A stretch of 64,000 bases of DNA from the NCBI RefSeq assembly GCF_039912695.1, contig NZ_JBDSPJ010000014.1, positions 62,001-126,000 of the forward strand. The letters run 5' to 3'. The stretch is from Pseudolysinimonas_A sp039912695. GTDB taxonomy: Bacteria; Actinomycetota; Actinomycetes; Actinomycetales; Microbacteriaceae. The position numbers and the translations under genes are program-made. The notes under the pieces are model-generated. The model worked only from the letters and a program-made list of their open reading frames with translations, did not search any database and was not told the DNA's origin. Numbering within the stretch: position 1 is the stretch's first letter; each line of letters opens with the position of its first letter. Below are positions 36,645 to 44,903 of the stretch, piece by piece.

Positions 36645-37409
36645 ATGGATCAGGCGCCCAGAAGCGCGCTGATCACGGGCGCCGGCAGCCCAGGCGGCAT
36701 CGGTTTCGCGACGGCGAAGCAACTCGGCCTCGACGGCACGCGGGTCATGCTGACCTCGACGACGGACCGCATCCAGGCGCGGGTCGACGAGCTGCAGGCG
36801 CTCGGGATCGACGCGACCGGCTACGTAACGCGGCTGGACACCGAGCCCGAGGTCGCCCGCCTCTTCGACGGCCTCCACGCGGCAGGCACGACGCCGTCGA
36901 TCGTGGTCAACAACGCGGGCATGATCACGGTGAACGACGCCGAGATGGAATCCGGCGACATTCTCGGGAGCGTGGATGCGTGGAACAGGTCGCTCGCATC
37001 GAACCTCACGACGGCCTTCTTGGTCTCGCGGGCGGCCGTGCCAGCGATGAGGGATGCCGGCTGGGGGCGGATCGTCAACGTGTCGAGCCTCACCGGACAC
37101 GTCATGGCTGCTCGCGCTGATGTCGCGTACGCCGCCGCAAAGGCGGGCATGGTCGGGCTCACGCGGGCCCTGGCCGTCGACGAAGCACCGCACGGCATCA
37201 CGGTCAACGCGGTGGCGCCCGGGTGGATCGCCACCTTGTCGCAACTCCCGGAAGAGGCGGTGGCAGGCACCCGTGTTCCCGTCGGACGCAGCGGCACCCC
37301 CGACGAAGTCGCGTCCGCGATCGTCTGGCTGGCGTCTCGGGAAGCGTCCTACGTCACCGGACAGGTGATCGTCATCGACGGCGGGAACAGCATCGCCGAG
37401 GAGCGCTGA
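36645..37409 (+). CDS. SDR family oxidoreductase
   Basis: A 254-residue classical short-chain dehydrogenase. GAGSPGGIGFATA is the cofactor motif, NNAGMI follows, the catalytic triad is seen in NVSSL and VAYAAAKAG, and the C-terminus ends EASYVTGQVIVIDGGNS. It begins two bases after the fusion gene's stop and likely acts in the same catabolic route, perhaps oxidising or reducing the carbonyl product. Confidence 0.88.
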   Translation: MDQAPRSALITGAGSPGGIGFATAKQLGLDGTRVMLTSTTDRIQARVDELQALGIDATGYVTRLDTEPEVARLFDGLHAAGTTPSIVVNNAGMITVNDAEMESGDILGSVDAWNRSLASNLTTAFLVSRAAVPAMRDAGWGRIVNVSSLTGHVMAARADVAYAAAKAGMVGLTRALAVDEAPHGITVNAVAPGWIATLSQLPEEAVAGTRVPVGRSGTPDEVASAIVWLASREASYVTGQVIVIDGGNSIAEER

Positions 37410-37443
37410 CCCGTCGAGCCCGCGCGGGCCTACGCTCGACGTC

Positions 37444-38421
37444 ATGAGGGTTGCTGTTGTTGGAACCGGAGGGTGGGGCGAGCAGCACGCCCGCATCTTC
37501 TCCCGCCGCCCCGATACCGAACTCGTCGGCATCCTCGGCCGCGACCCTGAGCGCACCGTTACCCGTGCAGCCGCGTACGGCACGGAGGGCTTCACCGATC
37601 TTGACGCGATGCTCGCGAAAGCCCGGCCCGAAATCGTCACCGTGTGCCTGCCCAACGAGCAGCACTTCGAGGTGACCCTGCGACTCCTGAAGGCCGGAGT
37701 GCCATTGCTCGTCGAGAAGCCGCTGGTCTTTGACCTAGCCGAGGCCGACATCCTGCTCGCGGAGGCCGCGCAGCGGGACCTGTTCTTCGCCATCAACTTC
37801 AACCACCGCTACGCCGAACCCGTCGCGCGTGCCCACGCGGCGATCACGGCCGGCGTCATCGGAACCCCGGTGTTCGCCACCTGGCGGTTCGGCGGCGAAG
37901 CGAACCACGGCACCTCGCGGCACGCGAACCTGATCGAGACTCAGTGCCACGGCTTCGACATGCTCGAACACCTGGTCGGCCCGATCTCGTCGGTGATGGC
38001 CCAAATGACGGATGCCACCTACGGCGACTGGAGCACGGTCGCGCTCGCCCTCGAATTCCAGAACCGGGCGGTCGGCACGATGCTCGGCAGCTACGACTCG
38101 TCGTACGCGTACCCCGATTCACAACTCCTCGAAATCAACGGAACCGAAGGTCGCCTGGTCATTCACGACACCGTGCGCGAACTGAGCATCCAGCGTGCGG
38201 GAGACGAGACAGCTCAGGTGTGGCGCGCCGGGTACTTCAATGATGAAGCGCGCAACTTTCACGGCACCTTCGACCGACACGTGGATGCCGTACTCGCTGC
38301 TCTGCGCGCGGGCGCCGCACCGCCGGTGCCTGCGTCGGCCGGCCGGCGGGCGCTCGAACTTGCCCAGGCCGCGATCGCCTCGCATGAGACCGGGCGACGC
38401 GTGAGTACCGTCGCCGTGTAA
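37444..38421 (+). CDS. Gfo/Idh/MocA family oxidoreductase
   Basis: A 325-residue NAD(P)-dependent enzyme: a Rossmann domain with VVGTGGWGEQHARIF at the start and EKPLVFDLAEAD (family EKP motif), then the alpha/beta C-terminal domain. Members act on sugars, inositols or amino-sugar derivatives. It is the last gene of the cluster, 34 bp after the SDR. Confidence 0.87.
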   Translation: MRVAVVGTGGWGEQHARIFSRRPDTELVGILGRDPERTVTRAAAYGTEGFTDLDAMLAKARPEIVTVCLPNEQHFEVTLRLLKAGVPLLVEKPLVFDLAEADILLAEAAQRDLFFAINFNHRYAEPVARAHAAITAGVIGTPVFATWRFGGEANHGTSRHANLIETQCHGFDMLEHLVGPISSVMAQMTDATYGDWSTVALALEFQNRAVGTMLGSYDSSYAYPDSQLLEINGTEGRLVIHDTVRELSIQRAGDETAQVWRAGYFNDEARNFHGTFDRHVDAVLAALRAGAAPPVPASAGRRALELAQAAIASHETGRRVSTVAV

Positions 38422-38447
38422 CTGATTCGCCCCGTAACTGATTCGCC
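38418..38447 (+). repeat. 16-bp tandem duplication across a stop codon
   Basis: GTAACTGATTCGCCCC (38418-38433) is followed by a second copy whose first 14 bases are identical (38434-38447). The TAA of the Gfo/Idh gene lies in the first unit. The core ACTGATTCGCC recurs at about 41355, before fgd. Confidence 0.85.
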
Positions 38448-38461
38448 GTCGAGTGGCCGAG

Positions 38462-39352
38462 TCAGCCCCTGTGCAACTGGGTGAAGGTGTGCCGGGCGAT
38501 CGCGCCCATCCGCGGGGCGTCGTCGGCGTGAGCGAGGTAGGTCACCGCGAGTCCGGCCGCCCAGGCCCGCGCTCGCACCCAGACCGCGTCGTCGTAGGAG
38601 CCGTTGGCGTCGAGACGCTCCCGCAACTGCGCACGGCCTTCTGGCCCAAAACCTGTCCAAGCGAGCGCGAGGTCGGTCGCCGGGTCTCCCGAGCACAGGT
38701 CGCCGAAGTCGAGCAACGCCACCAGGTCGCCGCGCACTGGATCAACGACCGTGTTCGCCGGATGCAGGTCGCCGTGCACCCATACCGGGTCGCCGTCCCA
38801 GATCGCAGCCGTCGCGCCGGCGGCGAAGGCAGCCTCCACCATGCCCAAGTCGTCGCCGTCCAGATCCGTCGCAGCGAGGTTGCCACGCCACGCCTCGAGT
38901 CGATCGGCGAGCGGTACGCCCCGCACCCGGTTCACGGGCGCGCCACCAGGGGCGCGGCGATGAAGAGCGAGGAGCGCGTCCGCGGTGGTGTCGGCCGCGG
39001 CATCCCGAACCGGTGGCGGAACCTCGTCGAGACCCGACCCGTCGATCCAGGCAACGATCGACCACGGCCACGGGAATCGTGCCGTCGGCCTTCCGACCGC
39101 GAGGGGCGACGGGATGATCACGGGCAGTACCGTAGTGAGCGTCGGGAGCCAGCGCTGCTCGTTCTCGATCAGCGGCACGGCGACCTCGCGTCGCGGAAGT
39201 CGCGCAGCGAATCCGGACCCCAGGCGGTAGATGACGTTGTCCCAGCCTCCGGCCACGAGATCCACGGGGCCTGCGAACGATGGGTGCTGCTCAGCGACGA
39301 GCGCCGCGACAAGCGCAGCATCCGAACGAATGTCGGACGGCGGGCGCTTCAT
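38462..39352 (-). CDS. APH-fold phosphotransferase
   Basis: About 296 residues with the kinase motifs WVHGDLHPANTVV and LLDFGDLCSGDPATDLA. The N-terminal lobe shows GWDNVIYRLGSGFAARLPRR. These proteins phosphorylate aminoglycosides, macrolides or unknown metabolites, and the sequence does not tell which. The ATG at 39352 is preceded by GGAGG at a one-base distance; an upstream ATG at 39373 is an alternative. It is not part of a cluster and is divergent from the GNAT gene. Confidence 0.82.
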   Translation of the reverse strand: MKRPPSDIRSDAALVAALVAEQHPSFAGPVDLVAGGWDNVIYRLGSGFAARLPRREVAVPLIENEQRWLPTLTTVLPVIIPSPLAVGRPTARFPWPWSIVAWIDGSGLDEVPPPVRDAAADTTADALLALHRRAPGGAPVNRVRGVPLADRLEAWRGNLAATDLDGDDLGMVEAAFAAGATAAIWDGDPVWVHGDLHPANTVVDPVRGDLVALLDFGDLCSGDPATDLALAWTGFGPEGRAQLRERLDANGSYDDAVWVRARAWAAGLAVTYLAHADDAPRMGAIARHTFTQLHRG

Positions 39353-39388
39353 GCCTCCACCTAAGCACGGCATGAGTACAGTCGTCGC

Positions 39389-39895
39389 GTGACTGATTTC
39401 ACCGTGCGGCGGGCACGCACCGGGGACATCCCGGCGATCGAGATGCTGATTGCACCGCTGGTCGAGTCGCGGGTGCTGCTGGGCAAAGATCGTGTCGTCT
39501 TCTACGAGGCGGTCCAAGAGTTTCGCGTCGCGCAGAGCGACGACGGTGAATTGATCGGATGCGGTGCCCTGCACGTCATGTGGGAAGACCTCGGTGAGGT
39601 GCGCACCCTCGCGGTCGCGGGGAGTCGGCGCGGGCACGGGGTGGGACGCGCGATTCTGGATCGCCTCGAAGCGGATGCTGTCGAGCTCGGCCTGACGCGT
39701 CTGTTCTGTTTGACGTTCGAGACGGGCTTCTTCGGCAACCGCGGCTACCGCGAGATTGGCGAGAGCATCGTCTCACCCGACGTCTACGCCGAGTTGGTGC
39801 GGTCGCCCGACGAAGGTGTCGCCGAGTTCCTCGACCTCGCTCGCGTGAAGCCGAACACTCTCGGCAACTCCCGCATGCTCAAGGCCCTGGCGTGA
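39389..39895 (+). CDS. Amino-acid N-acetyltransferase (GNAT; N-acetylglutamate synthase type)
   Basis: A 168-residue GNAT protein. VRTLAVAGSRRGHGVGRAILDRL is the acetyl-CoA loop, and the pattern IEMLIAPLVESRVLLGKD at the start and the late CLTFETGFFGNRGYREI match short ArgA-type synthases of actinobacteria, which make N-acetylglutamate for arginine synthesis. No other arg gene is nearby. It starts with GTG and overlaps the next gene by four bases. Confidence 0.85.
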   Translation: MTDFTVRRARTGDIPAIEMLIAPLVESRVLLGKDRVVFYEAVQEFRVAQSDDGELIGCGALHVMWEDLGEVRTLAVAGSRRGHGVGRAILDRLEADAVELGLTRLFCLTFETGFFGNRGYREIGESIVSPDVYAELVRSPDEGVAEFLDLARVKPNTLGNSRMLKALA

Positions 39896-40665
39896 GCACT
39901 CCCACCACCGCGAGGTCGATCGGACTCGCCGGCACCCTCGGACCGGAGCGCATCGCCCGGCTCGCCGTGCATGTTGAGGCGGCCGGGTATCGCGCCCTGT
40001 GGGTCAACGACAACCCGGGTGGCGACTCCCTGGCGCCGATCGCGGCCGCCGCCCAGGTCACGACGACACTCGGCCTGGCGACGGGGATCGTTCCGCTCGA
40101 CCGGGTAACTGCCGCCGAACTGGGGCGTCGGGTTGGCGATCTGCCGCACGACCGCATCCGCATCGGAGTGGGCAGCGGCAACGCGGTTCACGGGCTCGCG
40201 CTGCTCGAGGCGGGAATCGCCGAACTTCGGGCTGCGACCGACGTCCCGGTGTTGATTGGAGCGCTCGGCCCGCGCACCCGTCGGCTGGCCGCTCGGGTGG
40301 CTGACGGCATCCTGTTCAACTGGCTCAGCCCCGTGACCGCCGCACTCGCGATGGCGCAACTCGCCACTGATACTCCCGAAGGTCGGCCGGTTGGCGCGGG
40401 AGTGCTCTACGCACGCACCATCGTCGAGCCGGAGGCCCGCGCTGCACTCGAGGCGGAGGCCGCCAAGTACGCCGGGCATCCCGCGTATTCGGCCAATTTC
40501 GCACGTCTCGGCATCACCCCACTCGAAGCGACCATCGATCTTGGCGACCCCGAATCACTTGAGGCATTCCAGGACGTTGTCGACGAGTTGGTGCTACGCG
40601 TGATCACCGCGACTGGCACCGATGAGGAGATCATCCGGGTGATTGAGGCTGGCGCACCCGCGTGA
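39892..40665 (+). CDS. LLM-class (luciferase-like) oxidoreductase
   Basis: A 257-residue protein with the luciferase-like TIM-barrel pattern: YRALWVNDNPGGDSL, LGLATGIVPLD and RIRIGVGSGNAVHG. It is shorter than most family members (about 300-350), lacking part of the insertion region. The cofactor could be FMN or F420; the presence of fgd 0.7 kb away makes F420 plausible but not proven. Confidence 0.78.
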   Translation: MSTPTTARSIGLAGTLGPERIARLAVHVEAAGYRALWVNDNPGGDSLAPIAAAAQVTTTLGLATGIVPLDRVTAAELGRRVGDLPHDRIRIGVGSGNAVHGLALLEAGIAELRAATDVPVLIGALGPRTRRLAARVADGILFNWLSPVTAALAMAQLATDTPEGRPVGAGVLYARTIVEPEARAALEAEAAKYAGHPAYSANFARLGITPLEATIDLGDPESLEAFQDVVDELVLRVITATGTDEEIIRVIEAGAPA

Positions 40666-40737
40666 TCTGCCGTTCCAAACTGCGGGATCGGGCGTGCCGA
40701 CCTGGGTACGCGGCGCGTGCGGGCTTAACCTGACCGC

Positions 40738-41334
40738 ATGTCGACGTTGCGCAACCCCACTGGGCCGCAGCCGTCGTCGGTCTATTGGCGGCGACGGTTG
40801 GTCGTTCTGCTCGGACTCGTCGCGGTCATCGTCATCATCGTGCTGATCGTCGTCGGTCGCGGCAACGGCGGCACCCCGACCCCCGCCCCGTCCGCCGACC
40901 CCTCGAACACCTCGGTGTCGACCGACGACGCCGTCGCATGCGATCCGGCGGTGATCACGATCGAGCCGGTGACGGATGCCACCAGCTACCCCGCAGGTCA
41001 ACAACCGCAGATCTCGATGAGGATCACCAACCGCGGGTCGACGGCGTGCACATTCGACCTGGGGACGAAGGCGCAGCAGTACCTGATCGTGAGCGGATCC
41101 GACCCGATCTGGAACTCGAAAGACTGCCAGACCGACGGCACCGTCCTGCCCTACGTGCTGCAGCCGAACAAGCCGGTGCCGACGGTCGCATTTGCCTGGG
41201 ACCGCACCCGCTCGGCGCCGTCAACCTGTGACACCGCGCGCACTCCGGTCACTGCGAGTGGCGCAACCTATCGCTTGAGTGTTGTGCTCGGCGAGGTGAA
41301 ATCGGCCGGAGACGCTCCGTTCATCCTCAAGTGA
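40738..41334 (+). CDS. Membrane-anchored extracytoplasmic protein of unknown function
   Basis: A 198-residue protein: a short basic N-terminus, one helix (about 23-41, VVLLGLVAVIVIIVLIVVG), then an exported domain of about 150 residues with four cysteines, likely two disulfides, and an Ig-like strand pattern (QISMRITNRGSTACTFDLG). It resembles DUF4232-type domains only loosely. It sits alone between the two LLM genes. Confidence 0.7.
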   Translation: MSTLRNPTGPQPSSVYWRRRLVVLLGLVAVIVIIVLIVVGRGNGGTPTPAPSADPSNTSVSTDDAVACDPAVITIEPVTDATSYPAGQQPQISMRITNRGSTACTFDLGTKAQQYLIVSGSDPIWNSKDCQTDGTVLPYVLQPNKPVPTVAFAWDRTRSAPSTCDTARTPVTASGATYRLSVVLGEVKSAGDAPFILK

Positions 41335-41398
41335 CAAGCTAGAGATTCGGCACCACTGATTCGCCGAACTCGTGTTCGCCGACCTCTCGGGAGAACTG

Positions 41399-42400
41399 AT
41401 GCAGCTCAAGCTTGGCTACAAGGCATCCGCTGAGCAGTTCGATCCACGGGAGCTGGTCGAGATCGCTGTCGCCGCGGAGGCCCACGGGATGGAGTCGGTC
41501 GCGGTCAGCGACCACTTTCAGCCCTGGCGGCACGAGGGCGGGCACTCGCCGTTCTCGCTGACCTGGATGGCCGCCGTCGGCGAACGCACCTCCACCATCA
41601 GCATCGGCACCTCGGTGATGACCCCAACGTTCCGCTACAACCCGGCCGTGATCGCCCAGGCGTTCGCGTCGCTCGGAGTGATGTACCCGGGCCGCATCTG
41701 GCTCGGGGTCGGCACCGGGGAGGCGCTCAACGAGATCGCCACCGGCTGGAAGGGCGAGTGGCCCGAGTTCAAGGAACGGCTCGCCCGTCTCCGTGAGTCG
41801 ATCACCCTGATGCGCCAACTGTGGACCGAAGATCGCGTCACCTTCGAGGGCGAGTACTACTCGACGGTCGAGGCGTCGATCTACGACCGGCCCAAGACGC
41901 CCATCCCGGTGTACATCGCCGCAGGCGGTCCGTTCGTCGCGAAGTTTGCCGGCCGCACCGGCGACGGCTTCATCTGCACCTCGGGCAAGGGCATGAGCCT
42001 CTACACGGATGAACTCCTCCCGGCGGTGATCGAGGGTGCGACCGCGGCCGACCGCGACCCCGAGTCGATCGACCGGATGATCGAGATCAAACTCTCCTAC
42101 GACACAGATGCCGACGTCGCCCTCGAGAACACCCGGTTCTGGGCGCCGCTCGCGCTGTCGGCGGAAGAGAAGCACGACATCACCGATCCGATTGAGATGG
42201 AGAAGGCGGCCGATGCCCTCCCGATCGAGAAGATCGCCTCACGCTGGATCGTCGGCAACGACCCCGACGTCGTGGTCGCGCAGATCAAGCAGTACGTGGA
42301 TGCCGGCCTGAACCACCTGGTGTTCCACGCACCCGGGGCCGACCAGCGCCGGTTCCTCGAACTCTTCGAGAAGGATCTCGCTCCGCGTCTGCGTTCCTAG
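41399..42400 (+). CDS. fgd: F420-dependent glucose-6-phosphate dehydrogenase
   Basis: A 333-residue enzyme that oxidises glucose-6-phosphate to 6-phosphogluconolactone while reducing coenzyme F420. From memory, the sequence tracks mycobacterial Fgd1 closely: LKLGYKASAEQF at the start, VSDHFQPWRHEGGHSPFS, GTSVMTPTFRYNPAVIAQAF, GVGTGEALNEIATG and the C-terminal LNHLVFHAPG followed by DQRRFLELF. GGGAGA upstream supports the ATG at 41399. It implies that the host makes F420, whose biosynthesis genes are outside the window. Confidence 0.93.
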   Translation: MQLKLGYKASAEQFDPRELVEIAVAAEAHGMESVAVSDHFQPWRHEGGHSPFSLTWMAAVGERTSTISIGTSVMTPTFRYNPAVIAQAFASLGVMYPGRIWLGVGTGEALNEIATGWKGEWPEFKERLARLRESITLMRQLWTEDRVTFEGEYYSTVEASIYDRPKTPIPVYIAAGGPFVAKFAGRTGDGFICTSGKGMSLYTDELLPAVIEGATAADRDPESIDRMIEIKLSYDTDADVALENTRFWAPLALSAEEKHDITDPIEMEKAADALPIEKIASRWIVGNDPDVVVAQIKQYVDAGLNHLVFHAPGADQRRFLELFEKDLAPRLRS

Positions 42401-42439
42401 TCGGGGCACTGGCGCTCACAGCAGCCTGCTAAGAATCTG

Positions 42440-43405
42440 ATGCAGGATCTTCGGGTGCTACCTGCGAGTATCCCCAGCCCCGATCCGGTTTTGTCGCATT
42501 TCTCGGTCGGCCCCCTGACCATTCACACTTACGCGCTGTGCATCCTCGCGGGAATCGTCGCCGCGGTGATCATCGCCCAACGCCGACTTTCGGCGCGCGG
42601 GGGAAAGCCCGGACAGGTGATCGACATCATCCTGTGGGCGGTGCCGCTGGGCATTGTGGGGGCCAGGTTTTATCACGTGTTCACGCACGTCGGCGACTAC
42701 TTCCACCCCGGCGCCAACCTCTGGGAGATCTTCGCGATCTGGGACGGCGGCAACGCGCTGTACGGTGCGCTGCTCGGTGGCACGGTCGGTGCGCTGATCG
42801 GATGTCGTCGGGCCGGCATCCGGCTGTGGTCGTTCGCGGATGTTCTCGCGCCCGCGATGCTCGTCGCCCAAGCGATCGGCCGCCTCGGCAACTGGTTCAA
42901 CCACGAGCTGTTCGGACTGCCGACAACGCTTCCGTGGGGGCTCGAGATCTTGCCGTCGGACACGATGTTCCCGCCCGGGCTCCCGGCCGGAACCCTGTTT
43001 CATCCGCTGTTCCTGTACGAGATCATCTGGAACCTCATCGGCCTGGCGCTCATCCTGACGCTCGAACGGCGACTGCCGTTGCGCTGGGGCAAAACGTGGG
43101 CGTTGTACATGATCTGGTACGGCTTGGGCCGAAGCTGGCTGGAGGCGATCCGCATCGATCCGACCAGCAACGCGTTCCTCGGCATCCCGGCGAACATCTG
43201 GGCATCGTTCGTGGCGATCGCGCTCGGAGTCGTGCTGTTCGTGGTTCAGACCAAGCGTCATCCCGAACCCGAGACGTCGATCTTCCTCGACCCGACTCGT
43301 CAGGCCGAAGAGCCGCGCGCCGGTCGCCAGAAATCAGAAAGCGGGAACGCTCGCCCGCTCGGACGGGGCCGCGGCGAACGCGATGCCGATCGCGCTGTGA
43401 ACTGA
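42440..43405 (+). CDS. lgt: Prolipoprotein diacylglyceryl transferase
   Basis: A 321-residue membrane enzyme that transfers diacylglycerol from phosphatidylglycerol to the lipobox cysteine of prolipoproteins. GIVGARFYHVFTH and the signature RLGNWFNHELFG are present among seven hydrophobic segments. The last ~55 residues are a charged cytosolic tail, and its final 72 bp overlap the 3' end of radA on the other strand. It would process the lipoproteins at 4.4 and 18 kb. Confidence 0.94.
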   Translation: MQDLRVLPASIPSPDPVLSHFSVGPLTIHTYALCILAGIVAAVIIAQRRLSARGGKPGQVIDIILWAVPLGIVGARFYHVFTHVGDYFHPGANLWEIFAIWDGGNALYGALLGGTVGALIGCRRAGIRLWSFADVLAPAMLVAQAIGRLGNWFNHELFGLPTTLPWGLEILPSDTMFPPGLPAGTLFHPLFLYEIIWNLIGLALILTLERRLPLRWGKTWALYMIWYGLGRSWLEAIRIDPTSNAFLGIPANIWASFVAIALGVVLFVVQTKRHPEPETSIFLDPTRQAEEPRAGRQKSESGNARPLGRGRGERDADRAVN

Positions 43406-44683
43406 TCCGGCATCCCCGTCGATCACCTGGGTGTAGCCGAGGCGCTTGGCTTCGCCGAGCCGCTGTCGTGCGGCAGCCACCGGGCGGATCTCGCCCGCCA
43501 GGCTGATCTCACCCACCGCAGCGAGGGTCTGCGGGAGGGCCACGTCTTTGACGGCGCTCGCGATCGCCAGCGCAATGGCGAGGTCGGTCGCCGGTTCGGT
43601 GAGTCGCATGCCGCCGACCGTCGAGACGTAGACATCCGAGGTCGATAGGCGCAGCCCGCAGCGTCGTTCGAGCACGGCGAGAATCATCGCGACCCGGGAT
43701 GAGTCGACCCCGTTGACGATGCGGCGCGGCTGGGGCGCGGTGGTTCCGACGACGAGGGCCTGCACCTCGACCGGCAGCGCCCGACGACCTTCGAGGGCGA
43801 TCGTGACGCAGGTGCCGCTGACCGGGGTTCCGCTGCGGGAGAGGAACAGGGCCGAAGGATCGGGTACCTCCGCGATGCCGTCGCCGGTCATCTCGAAACA
43901 TCCCACTTCGTCGGTCGGGCCGAACCGGTTCTTCAGGGTACGCACGAAGCGCAGCGCGGTCTGACGGTCGCCGTCGAAGGTGCACACCACATCCACGAGG
44001 TGTTCGAGTAGCCGGGGGCCGGCGATCGAGCCGTCTTTCGTGACATGACCAACCAGCAGCACGGGCAGGTTGCGGTCTTTGGCGATGCGGATGAGCGTGC
44101 CCGCGACTTCGCGAACCTGGGCGGGTTGCCCAGCCGCCCCGTCGGAGAGTGCCGACGACACCGTCTGCACCGAGTCGACCACGAGCAGCCGCGGCTTCAC
44201 GGCATCCACATGCCCGAGGATCGTCGCGAGGTCGGTCTCGGCGGCGAGATACAGCTCGTCAGAGAGGGCGCCGGTGCGTTCGGCCCGCAGTCGCACCTGC
44301 GACGCAGACTCTTCGGCGCTGACGTACAGGACGCGCTCGCCGTTCTGGGCCGCGCGCGAGGCGACCTCGAGCAGCAGCGTCGACTTGCCCACCCCGGGTT
44401 CCCCCGAAAGCAGGATCGCAGCGCCCGGCACGAGGCCCCCGCCGAGCACGCGGTCGAACTCGCTGATGCCGGTCGGCCGGTAGGCGCTCGACTCGGCGCC
44501 GACCTCGGTGATCGGGCGCGCGGTTCGGGATGCCGGCGGAGCCACCGCGGCGACCGCACGGGTGGGCGCCCCCTGTTCGACGAGGGAGTCCCAGGTCTGG
44601 CACTCGCCGCAGCGGCCGACCCACTTGAGACTGGTCCAGCCGCACTCGCGACAGGCGAAGCCGGGAGTCGCAGGGCGGGCCAT
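43334..44683 (-). CDS. radA: DNA repair protein RadA
   Basis: A 449-residue RecA-like protein for branch migration in recombination repair. The C4 zinc finger (C11, C14, C25, C28), the Walker A GEPGVGKS, the RadA-specific KNRFG motif and the C-terminal Lon-like domain ending IGIAFAAAPSERASV are all present. Its end overlaps the convergent lgt gene. Upstream lies a hairpin-rich gap of about 220 bp shared with the LAxTG protein gene. Confidence 0.95.
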   Translation of the reverse strand: MARPATPGFACRECGWTSLKWVGRCGECQTWDSLVEQGAPTRAVAAVAPPASRTARPITEVGAESSAYRPTGISEFDRVLGGGLVPGAAILLSGEPGVGKSTLLLEVASRAAQNGERVLYVSAEESASQVRLRAERTGALSDELYLAAETDLATILGHVDAVKPRLLVVDSVQTVSSALSDGAAGQPAQVREVAGTLIRIAKDRNLPVLLVGHVTKDGSIAGPRLLEHLVDVVCTFDGDRQTALRFVRTLKNRFGPTDEVGCFEMTGDGIAEVPDPSALFLSRSGTPVSGTCVTIALEGRRALPVEVQALVVGTTAPQPRRIVNGVDSSRVAMILAVLERRCGLRLSTSDVYVSTVGGMRLTEPATDLAIALAIASAVKDVALPQTLAAVGEISLAGEIRPVAAARQRLGEAKRLGYTQVIDGDAGSVHSAIGIAFAAAPSERASVPAF

Positions 44684-44903
44684 GCCCCGAGCCTAGAGTC
44701 GGCCGCCGACAGAGCCGGGGGACGCCACGGAACGCAGAGCCGAGACCTTCGTAGGAAACGGGGGAGGGGTCGTCCCCCTCTCGGGGGACGCTCTCCACCC
44801 CTGCATGGGTCGCACCCCTGTTGGGGCGTAGGGATCGCATCCCGGCCCGCTTATGGTTCAGGCCAGGGCCAACAACCTATGGGCCCGATCCTGGGGGATC
44901 CTC
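44684..44903 (+). promoter_or_regulatory. Hairpin-rich divergent gap between radA and the surface-protein gene
   Basis: Four short hairpins lie in a row: 8 bp (44771-44778/44783-44790, TCTC loop), ACCC/GGGT (44797-44810), CCCC-TGTT-GGGG (44815-44826, with partial CGC extension) and GGGAT-CGC-ATCCC (44831-44843). They would form in the leader of the plus-strand gene. No known riboswitch pattern is recognised. Confidence 0.45.

Noticed and set aside
38462..39352. Antibiotic-resistance phosphotransferase
   Set aside because: APH motifs alone do not show resistance; the neighbours are metabolic and many such kinases act on cell metabolites.
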